Source of the DNA: Oceanobacillus sojae | Lineage (GTDB): Bacteria; Bacillota; Bacilli; Bacillales; Amphibacillaceae | Assembly: GCF_007991515.1 (NCBI RefSeq) | Contig: NZ_BJYM01000029.1 | Location: 1 to 38,731 of the forward strand | Length of the DNA: 38,731 nucleotides | Direction: 5' to 3' | Shown here: positions 32,139 through 38,731 of the stretch, piece by piece | How the letters are laid out: each line of letters opens with the position of its first letter | How positions within the stretch are numbered: the stretch's first letter is position 1 | Notes under the pieces: model-generated | Database searches by the model: none | Told to the model about the DNA's origin: nothing | The model's input: the letters and a program-made list of their open reading frames with translations, nothing else | Position numbers and translations under genes: made by a program

Positions 32139-34910
32139 TTATTCTTCTTCTCCTTCTAGATCGTCAATTCCTTGCACTGGGTTGATTTTTAAATACTTTC
32201 CACGGGGTATTGAATTGTCACCCGGTATAATTAATGAAATACCAATTATATCTTCATCAAATTTTAAACTCTGTCTATTATTGGAATTTGTTGGTTCATA
32301 GCGTTTGTTTAATCTGTAAATAACTAACAATGGAGTATCTTTTTGCATAGAATAATTCCTAATCTTTTCGTTTGATAGTTTCTTATCAGCAAGCTGAGGT
32401 TTACTGTCAAAGTCTATAATATAATCATTGGGATTTCTTAGAACTCCAATAGATACTATTTCACGGCCGTGTTGATCTTTTATAATATCTCCTTTTACTG
32501 AGCGGTTTGCTTTAGTAAGATATTTATCTCCTATTTTCCAACTTGCTGCGTCTGCTTTTTTCTTAACCTTTCCAGCAACTGCAACATTCCAAGTGTCTAA
32601 TTCATTAGATAAACACCATTCTTTAATACCTTCTAAATTATTAAAGGCAGCTGTTCTTTTGTTGAAGTAAAAGCCATTCAATAAGTAGTCATCGAAGATT
32701 CTATTGATATTAACATTTTTCCAGAAGATACCATTATCGTTGAAATTATTCTCTGAATCACCTAGATTTGAAAGAAATATATCTGTTAATTGTATATTTT
32801 GTTTCAATATCTCCTTGTTGTTTGTGAAGTTAATATCTTGAGGTTTATACCCGCCAAAATCTATCTCTGCTTCTTCAGCTGATTGTGCTCTATTCGCTCC
32901 AGTTATCTGCATGAATCTGTTATCAGGAGAATTGATAACTTTAATACCGTATTCACGTGGTGTTTTATTTAACTTTGCAAATTCTTTGATGTTCTCCCTT
33001 AAGTCTTCATCAATTTCCACTAGAAATCTAAATCTGTCTAAACTTGCACTGGACATCCAAATTCTTGGAAGGAGTTCATAACCAATTCGATATCCGAACC
33101 ATCTCCCCATTTGCATCAGTGTATCAGCAATCTTGGTCTCTCGTATAAAATACGTTGATATCAATCCTTCAAGAGTCAGTCCTCTAGATAAAGTACTTCC
33201 TCCAATTACAATAAAACCAGGAGCTTTTTCCATAGCATCCAGCTGTTGTTTATTTGGATAAGCGAGCCGGTAACTTCTATTGTCTATGACGGTGTTGTTT
33301 TTGCTATTGTCCACACATAGATGAATACTCTCTGAAAAAGACTTATCTTCTCCGAATAATTTAATTGTAGCTATCGATTTATCATAGATATATTCTAATT
33401 CGGGCTTTATTGCATTAAATTCAATTATTGATGGATTTATTTTTATATTTAATTCATATTCTGGTAATATTCTTAAAAAATCTTTGGCTGTTACTTTATT
33501 TTTTTCCTCTACAAAAATAGCTTCGCATTTCTCAAGAAATTTTTCCCTGGAAATAGTTGCAAACCACTTTTCTACGAGATGCTTAATAGCTTCGTGATCA
33601 TCAGTTTTACGAGACGTATGTATTAGCATAGATAACGGCTTTTTAAAATTGTACATTCTAAGAATAGCTAAGCCTACCTGGAACCATATCAATGATTTTT
33701 CCATGGCATCTGGCAGTGTGTAGCAATCTTGAACAGTGCGCAGCTCAAGTAATTCTTCATTATCAATTAAATTGATAATATCTAAACTCTGATCTTCTTC
33801 AGTATCTGCTGGAACACCGTATATTTGTTTTGGGCCGATATATAGAGATGACGGTTTTAAACTGTATATAAAATGATGAGGAAAAAGACTTTCTGGTTCA
33901 TTTTCATTTAATACATTAGCGTAAGGTGTCGCTGTGTACGCTACGTAATTCATTGCACCGTAAGATTTTCTGCTGTGTTCCAGATGGACAATATTAATGA
34001 GATTTTTATTAATGGTTGATCGATCGGACTCTTTTGTGTTGATACCAGCTTGATCAGCCTCATCATCAATAACCAATACTTTAAGTTTGTTTAACCTGTC
34101 TGCATCCTTTTTCAGCCACTTTTTCAATCCTTCTAAATGATTGACTTGTTTAAGAAGCACAGTAAAGTATTTATTATTATTTGTAATTCTATCACTGACA
34201 TCCAGTTCAGTTAGATGATGACTTCGGTTTTTATTATGGATATTTTTAATATTAGTCCAATTTGAACCAGAAATTCTTTCATTGCTGTTTAAATCCTTCA
34301 GTAACCTCTCTTCTGTTTGTGACTTTAAATTGTCCGTTGTGCCGCTGGCAATAATAAAAAAATTAAAGCCATGATCACTGGCAGCTGCCATTAAGCCAGC
34401 TATGCTGGCGGTTTTCCCTGATTGTACATTTCCTACAACGAGTCCTTTTCTTATATCCTCAAAAGAATTGTTTTGAAGATTTAACTGCTGTAAAATTGAT
34501 TCAGTAGCTTCTCCTAATTCAGATATAGAATTATCAGACCAGCCATTATCTTGTTTTAAGTGGAGCGTATATTTATACCAGTTTGATCCATGTTGATCAT
34601 TTAGTTCTAAAGTGTTAATTGAGTTCCCGATAGTAACGCCAGTGCTTGTTGTGGAAACGAATTCTGCTTTTTTTGATAGGTTTAGCTTTTTAAATTCCTC
34701 AAACACATATAAAAATTCCTCTTCACTTGTCCCTTCTTCCAAGGTTGATGAAGTCCCTAAGATATCTAAGTTATATTTCAGCGGGATTTCTGGATGTTTT
34801 AAATTCTTTATATAATCCCAATCAATTTTCCTTTCGTTTTTTATTTCGTCATTAGTTAATTTGTGCAAATACTGTACAATTTTATCTCTTTTTAATTGTG
34901 AAACCTCCAT
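32139..34910 (-). CDS. Z1-domain ATPase/translocase, first gene of the restriction operon
   Basis: A 923-residue protein of the Z1 family (helicase-superfamily-like ATPase tied to restriction loci). Walker A is GLVVGNVQSGKTAS (160-167) and Walker B VLVIDDEADQAG (Asp282, Asp283, Glu284). Later helicase-like motifs are FIVIGGSTLSRGLTLEGL and TLMQMGRWFGYR, which holds candidate arginine fingers. The C-terminal quarter is not recognised. ATG 34910 follows AAAGGAG. It is the first gene of the six-gene operon and probably moves along or remodels DNA, working with the GHKL ATPase and the PD-(D/E)XK subunit. Confidence 0.88.
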   Translation of the reverse strand: MEVSQLKRDKIVQYLHKLTNDEIKNERKIDWDYIKNLKHPEIPLKYNLDILGTSSTLEEGTSEEEFLYVFEEFKKLNLSKKAEFVSTTSTGVTIGNSINTLELNDQHGSNWYKYTLHLKQDNGWSDNSISELGEATESILQQLNLQNNSFEDIRKGLVVGNVQSGKTASIAGLMAAASDHGFNFFIIASGTTDNLKSQTEERLLKDLNSNERISGSNWTNIKNIHNKNRSHHLTELDVSDRITNNNKYFTVLLKQVNHLEGLKKWLKKDADRLNKLKVLVIDDEADQAGINTKESDRSTINKNLINIVHLEHSRKSYGAMNYVAYTATPYANVLNENEPESLFPHHFIYSLKPSSLYIGPKQIYGVPADTEEDQSLDIINLIDNEELLELRTVQDCYTLPDAMEKSLIWFQVGLAILRMYNFKKPLSMLIHTSRKTDDHEAIKHLVEKWFATISREKFLEKCEAIFVEEKNKVTAKDFLRILPEYELNIKINPSIIEFNAIKPELEYIYDKSIATIKLFGEDKSFSESIHLCVDNSKNNTVIDNRSYRLAYPNKQQLDAMEKAPGFIVIGGSTLSRGLTLEGLISTYFIRETKIADTLMQMGRWFGYRIGYELLPRIWMSSASLDRFRFLVEIDEDLRENIKEFAKLNKTPREYGIKVINSPDNRFMQITGANRAQSAEEAEIDFGGYKPQDINFTNNKEILKQNIQLTDIFLSNLGDSENNFNDNGIFWKNVNINRIFDDYLLNGFYFNKRTAAFNNLEGIKEWCLSNELDTWNVAVAGKVKKKADAASWKIGDKYLTKANRSVKGDIIKDQHGREIVSIGVLRNPNDYIIDFDSKPQLADKKLSNEKIRNYSMQKDTPLLVIYRLNKRYEPTNSNNRQSLKFDEDIIGISLIIPGDNSIPRGKYLKINPVQGIDDLEGEEE

Positions 34911-35797
34911 TGGTTACACTCCTTTGTTATTTTAGGTCTTTTTAGTGGATTACTAATTATATATTGTTACGAACATACACGATCTTTTCTTTGTCTATTA
35001 GTTATATTAAGTGTGACAATTAGACTGGTTAAAACAATTTAGTTCTAAGTATATTTTCCAACATTATTTCACAAAGTTCAATATTTTTTAATAAATTTAT
35101 AGAAATAATATCAAATTTTCAGGCTTTTAGAACAGGGTCTATATATGCACTTATCGCAGTTTTGAATAATAGAAGATAATAGTCGTCAAAATGTTTCTTT
35201 TTTGATGTCATATTACTTTAAAAATATATGAGTAAGTTTTTTATAAGGAGACATCATTTAGTCAGCTTGACTGTAATAGAATTGATTTTGACAGGTGCTT
35301 TTTTTTATGTTTGATTTCTTCTAATATTTTATGTAATGAAAAGAGTAATACAAAACAACTTAACTGTTATAAATTGATTTTTAAGCAGGAATAACGTATA
35401 CTACAAAGTTAGTCAATAAACTAGTGCTTCATTAGTAATAATCAAAAAAAGTAGAAGTAACTTGAATAAGCAATTAATTTGAGTAAGGAATTACTCAAGG
35501 GATAAGAAAAGTATTGGTTAGGAATATCTTATAACTTATAAAGAAAATTAAATAAAGGACCAGTTATATTGTCTCTTACTAAAACATGCAATTTTTGATA
35601 AACTAAAAAATTATGTGGTGTGGGTTTCTAATAGAGAACTAGAAAAATAAGTGTTAATGTATGTGTTACAAAAGTTTACCCAAAGCTGGGTACTTACAGT
35701 ATTTTAGAAAGAATGAGAGTTGACTTTGCAATATTAGGCTCTTTTGTAGAAGTTGAAAAGGAAAACAATAATTAATTGTATATTGTTCGTAAATTTA
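34911..35797. other. Divergent regulatory region between two restriction systems
   Basis: About 890 bases without a convincing gene. It contains TTGAGTAA-GGAA-TTACTCAA (35479-35498), a perfect dyad, and a T8 run at about 35300 after a weak hairpin. TTACGAACA (34967-34975, so TGTTCGTAA on the minus strand) lies in the Z1 promoter region, and the same TGTTCGTAA recurs at 35784-35792 just before the methyltransferase promoter. A frame ending at 35775 (VTKVYPKLGTYSILERM, then RVDFAILGSF) has no start and looks like a gene remnant. Confidence 0.4.
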
Positions 35798-35849
35798 GTG
35801 ACAAAACTTCGTAAGAGTAGTATAATTTATTTTATAAGAACATGTGTTC
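35798..35849 (+). promoter_or_regulatory. Promoter and LexA (SOS) box of the second methyltransferase gene
   Basis: A strong sigma-A promoter has -35 GTGACA (35798-35803) and -10 TATAAT (35821-35826), 17 bases apart. Directly downstream, GAACATGTGTTC (35838-35849) fits the Bacillus LexA box core GAAC-RNRY-GTTC exactly; the two outermost positions of the 14-base consensus differ. LexA bound there would cover the start of transcription, so the gene is probably derepressed on DNA damage. The ribosome site lies just beyond. Confidence 0.55.
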
Positions 35850-35870
35850 CTTTTTAAGGAGGGTGAAATA

Positions 35871-36977
35871 ATGGCTTTTAATGTTGCGAGTTTATTCGCA
35901 GGTATTGGAGGAATAGATAAAGGTTTTGAACAAGCTGGAGCCAATATAATTTGGGCTAATGAATTTGATAAGCATGCTTGTCAAACCTACCGTTTAAATT
36001 TTAAACACACGCTAATTGAGGATGACGTGAGAAATCTGAAAGAAAATGAAATGCCTGATGTAGACATAATTACAGCAGGATGGCCGTGTGTTGCTTTTAG
36101 TATTGCCGGAAATAGACACGGAATGAAATATAAGTGTAAGGAATGCGGATATGAACACAGCGTAACTTATGATGAATATATCAATGGTGCAAAGTGTCCT
36201 GAATGTAAAGGCAGTACTGAGGCTATAGATCCACGGGGGACTTTATTTTTTGACGTAATCCGTTTTATACGTGAAAAAAAGCCGAAGGCTATCTTTTTAG
36301 AGAATGTTAAGAATCTAAGAGGTCATGATAAGGGCAACACATTTAAAGTAATTCAAGAGATGTTGCAAGACAGCGGATATTTTATAGACAGTAAAATAAT
36401 GAACACAATGGAATATGGAAATATTCCTCAAAATAGAGAACGGATATTTATTGTAGGATTTAGAAATGAGCAGGAGCTGAAATCTTTTAAATGGCCGGAG
36501 AAGATTGAGTTAACAAAAACAATAGATAATATATTAGATAGAAATGATAAACAAGATGAAGGATTTTATTATAGAAAAGAAAGTCAATACTACCCTATGA
36601 TAAAAGAATCTATGAATAGGTTTGATACAGTCTATCAGTTGCGCAGAGTTTATATGAGGGAAAATCAAAGTAATGTTTGTCCGACATTGACAGCGAATAT
36701 GGGAACTGGTGGACACAATGTTCCTCTAATTATGGATAAGTGGGGATTTAGAAAATTAACTCCAAAAGAAGCATTAAGATTTCAAGGATTTCCAGTTGAT
36801 GAGGAATATAAAATTCCAGAGGGAATGGCAAGAAGCCATATATATAAACAAGCAGGCAACGCAGTTAGTGTCCCTGTTATAACACGAATTGCTGCCAACT
36901 TGCTAAAAGTTTTAGAAGAAGGAAATAGAAATGCAAAAGAAAAGACAGAATATGAACAGCTGTCAGCTACTTTTTAA
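35871..36977 (+). CDS. DNA (cytosine-5-)-methyltransferase with zinc-ribbon insert
   Basis: A 368-residue 5-methylcytosine methyltransferase. Motif I is VASLFAGIGGIDKGF (5-19). Motif IV reads ITAGWPCVAFSIAG with catalytic Cys73; the usual PCQ is PCV. Motif VI is IFLENVKNL, motif VIII PQNRERIFIVG, and motifs IX/X are LTPKEALRFQGFP and YKQAGNAVSVPV. Between motifs IV and VI a CX2C...CX2C zinc-ribbon-like insert (Cys89, Cys92, Cys109, Cys112) is unusual. ATG 35871 follows AAGGAGGGTG; the frame extends to 35844 without support. It is monocistronic, with its own terminator, in front of a restriction endonuclease gene with which it probably forms a type II system. Confidence 0.92.
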   Translation: MAFNVASLFAGIGGIDKGFEQAGANIIWANEFDKHACQTYRLNFKHTLIEDDVRNLKENEMPDVDIITAGWPCVAFSIAGNRHGMKYKCKECGYEHSVTYDEYINGAKCPECKGSTEAIDPRGTLFFDVIRFIREKKPKAIFLENVKNLRGHDKGNTFKVIQEMLQDSGYFIDSKIMNTMEYGNIPQNRERIFIVGFRNEQELKSFKWPEKIELTKTIDNILDRNDKQDEGFYYRKESQYYPMIKESMNRFDTVYQLRRVYMRENQSNVCPTLTANMGTGGHNVPLIMDKWGFRKLTPKEALRFQGFPVDEEYKIPEGMARSHIYKQAGNAVSVPVITRIAANLLKVLEEGNRNAKEKTEYEQLSATF

Positions 36978-36996
36978 ATAAGAAGATTTTAAACAG

Positions 36997-37022
36997 GAAG
37001 AGGATCTTGCCTCTTCTTTTTT
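36997..37022 (+). terminator. Rho-independent terminator after the second methyltransferase
   Basis: GAAGAGG (36997-37003) pairs with CCTCTTC (37010-37016) and six T follow. It separates transcription of the methyltransferase from that of the downstream endonuclease. Confidence 0.9.
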
Positions 37023-37221
37023 GTGAAAATAAATTGCATTTAATCCAAAGGACTTCTTTTGATGTAAATGAAATCTTATTCAAATAATGATATACTCAAT
37101 TGAAATATAACAAATAAGTAATAAAGAATGCTGTGGGGAAGTTTAACAGTACTTTTTTTCATGATTTGCAGATATTTTTATTATACCCTATGTAAATACA
37201 AACGATTAGCAGGTGAAGAAG

Positions 37222-38532
37222 ATGTCCATTTGGGGAAAATATTCAACTGAACAAAGAGAAGAATATATTAAGTTTTTGCAAGTTTATGGTGCTTTATCAA
37301 ACTTGTTTCGTCAAAAACATGGCAACTTAATACCATATTTGGATTCAAAATTTCAAGAAACAATTTATGCACGAGTATTTAAAGGAGAAAATGTAGATAT
37401 TGGAAATACTCCTCATGATGTACTTTCAGTTTTTGGAGATGACCGCATTGGGATTGGTTTAAAAACATGGATGAACAGTAAACCATCTTATCAGAAAGTA
37501 ATGCAATTAAAACGGTATAAAGATGAAATAAACAAATTTTTAGGGAAGGGTAAAGAAGCTGATTTAGCGTATAAAATTTCTGAAATTAAAAATGAGAGAA
37601 TGAAAAGTGATTACGAACGCTTAGGGCTTTCAGAAGAAAAGAATATATATCATTATATAACTCGAGATGAAGGGCGTTTTGTATTACAAGAAAGTGCATA
37701 TCCATTAGTCGATCTGAATAATTTAAAGGATTTTAATTTTACACAAACTGCATTCTCCTGGTCAGATGGCTTGAAAAACTATAAATATACATTCGGAGAT
37801 TCGCAGATTTGGCAGCATTTCGATTCTAGGAAAAAAGATACTTTGATATTAAATGAATTTGACGTTGATATCATTGATGATCCTTTTGACTTTTTAATGA
37901 AAGCCTATTTCGAGTTCATGGATAAATTCAAAATTGAAAAAGAACCGGATATTGTTGAGGTGTATCTGCCCTTGTATTCATATCGGGATAAACAAGTTGG
38001 GCTTAAGTCGGGATTAAACGCTTGGAATGCAAGTCCTAAAAATAAAGGCAGCAGTACATTGCGGCCACTTAATGAAGTCTATATACCGATACCAAGGGAA
38101 TTTCATAATAAATATCCAGACTTTTTCACGAAGAATATTTTTGAATTTGAAAAGCAGCAAAAAGCTTTTAGCGGGGATAAAAAGGATAAACCGCAAGTTC
38201 GTTTTCATTTACAACTGCCTAACGGAAAGAAGATACCTGCTCTAGTTACCCAAAGCAATATGAAAGGCTTACAATCCGGAAGTAATACCGAACGTGACGA
38301 AAACGGTAAGAGATATGGGCAGTCTGCATTGGGACAATGGCTGTTAGTAGATGTATTGGGATTGAAGGAACGTAAGCTGGTTACCCGTGAATGGCTTCAG
38401 AAGAAAGGAACAGATTCTGTGAGACTCTGGCGGGATAAGGATGATTATTCAATTATTCATATTGATTTTGCGCCAATTGGATCTTTTGAAGCGTTTATGA
38501 GTGGAGAAGAAATCCCGGAAAATGATGAATGA
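37222..38532 (+). CDS. Type II restriction endonuclease with NgoFVII-like C-terminal domain
   Basis: A protein of about 436 residues. The C-terminal half (about 235-430) resembles the DNA-binding part of NgoFVII-type restriction enzymes: EVYLPLYSYRDKQVGLKSGLNAW, VYIPIPREFHNKYPDFF, FHLQLPNGKKIPA and SALGQWLLVDVLGLKERKLVT, ending DSVRLWRDKDDYSIIHIDF, a B3-like beta fold. The N-terminal half contains FGDDRIGIGLKTWMNS (Asp-x-IGLK), a possible PD-(D/E)XK core, and YHYITRDEGRF; no phospholipase D HxK motif is seen. ATG 37222 is preceded by AGGTG; the in-frame GTG at 37213 overlaps it. It is probably the cutting partner of the upstream methyltransferase, transcribed separately. Confidence 0.7.
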   Translation: MSIWGKYSTEQREEYIKFLQVYGALSNLFRQKHGNLIPYLDSKFQETIYARVFKGENVDIGNTPHDVLSVFGDDRIGIGLKTWMNSKPSYQKVMQLKRYKDEINKFLGKGKEADLAYKISEIKNERMKSDYERLGLSEEKNIYHYITRDEGRFVLQESAYPLVDLNNLKDFNFTQTAFSWSDGLKNYKYTFGDSQIWQHFDSRKKDTLILNEFDVDIIDDPFDFLMKAYFEFMDKFKIEKEPDIVEVYLPLYSYRDKQVGLKSGLNAWNASPKNKGSSTLRPLNEVYIPIPREFHNKYPDFFTKNIFEFEKQQKAFSGDKKDKPQVRFHLQLPNGKKIPALVTQSNMKGLQSGSNTERDENGKRYGQSALGQWLLVDVLGLKERKLVTREWLQKKGTDSVRLWRDKDDYSIIHIDFAPIGSFEAFMSGEEIPENDE

Positions 38533-38550
38533 TACAGCGCAAAAAATTTC

Positions 38551-38570
38551 TATTAGAACTCCTAATATTT
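38551..38570 (+). terminator. Weak terminator-like hairpin after the endonuclease gene
   Basis: TATTAG (38551-38556) pairs with CTAATA (38562-38567), followed by a short T-rich stretch. The remaining 160 bases to the end of the window show no gene. Confidence 0.3.
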
Positions 38571-38731
38571 ATCTTTGTTTAACGCTCTTTCACCGATAAA
38601 TCTCTCAGTATGGGGTTTTACCTAGAAGCTATACATTATTTGTTTCGAATTAATCAACATTGATGATTTTCCTGCCAGCCCCTTATTTAAGCTGGTTATA
38701 TACTAACTACAATAAGAACTGCTTTTGCCAA

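Noticed and set aside
34911..35797. A controller (C) protein gene for the second restriction-modification system
   Set aside because: C proteins are expected just upstream of some endonuclease genes, but no frame with a helix-turn-helix was found in this gap or in 36978-37221.
1..38731. CRISPR arrays, tRNA or rRNA genes
   Set aside because: No regularly spaced repeats and no tRNA- or rRNA-like sequences were seen in reading the window.

Overview
The window looks like a chromosomal segment of a low-GC Bacillaceae species, probably from the Oceanobacillus/Virgibacillus side of the family. The genus is an inference from gene style only. The evidence is strong AAGGAGG-type ribosome sites, frequent TTG/GTG starts, a sigma-D-like promoter before a chemoreceptor, a catabolite-repression (cre)-like site before a PTS operon, and an exact Bacillus-type LexA box core. 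No rRNA, tRNA, CRISPR array or intact insertion sequence was seen.

The left half (about 1-8.9 kb) is mostly ordinary metabolism and signalling. It holds a CofE-like F420-0:glutamate ligase homologue divergent from a LysR regulator, an AlkD-type DNA alkylation repair protein, and a prephenate dehydratase (pheA) overlapping a dicarboxylate/amino-acid symporter. The pheA leader has two successive intrinsic terminators. A methyl-accepting chemotaxis protein and a Nudix hydrolase follow. Between 9.0 and 12.2 kb lie an Mrr-type restriction endonuclease and a HEPN plus NTF2-like protein, a small defence-like pair. From 12.4 to 17.7 kb a minus-strand carbohydrate operon encodes, in transcription order, a PRD/EIIB regulator, PTS EIIA, EIIB and EIIC of the fructose family, and two tandem class II aldolases. 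An M20 deacylase/peptidase follows at 18.1-19.2 kb.

From 19.2 to 22.9 kb the DNA looks like a decaying accessory zone. It contains a frameshifted, truncated copy of rlmH (the gene used as attachment site by staphylococcal SCC elements), a second HEPN-type protein, a small orphan protein, a strongly structured element of about 190 nt, and a 24-residue membrane peptide gene resembling a type I toxin.

From 22.9 to 38.5 kb lies a defence island. It contains an AbiJ-NTD3/endonuclease fusion, a Vsr-like endonuclease, a candidate PD-(D/E)XK nuclease, and a tight six-gene minus-strand operon. The operon runs Z1 ATPase, GHKL (MORC/MutL-like) ATPase, unknown protein, DUF6339, 5-methylcytosine methyltransferase and DUF4420-type PD-(D/E)XK nuclease. 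This matches the GHKL/Z1-linked restriction-modification systems recognised by comparative genomics but little studied. A second restriction-modification pair follows in the opposite direction: a cytosine methyltransferase with a zinc-ribbon insert and a PCV in place of PCQ, and a restriction endonuclease with an NgoFVII-like C-terminal domain. The methyltransferase promoter carries a LexA-box match between its -10 and its ribosome site, so its expression may be tied to DNA damage.
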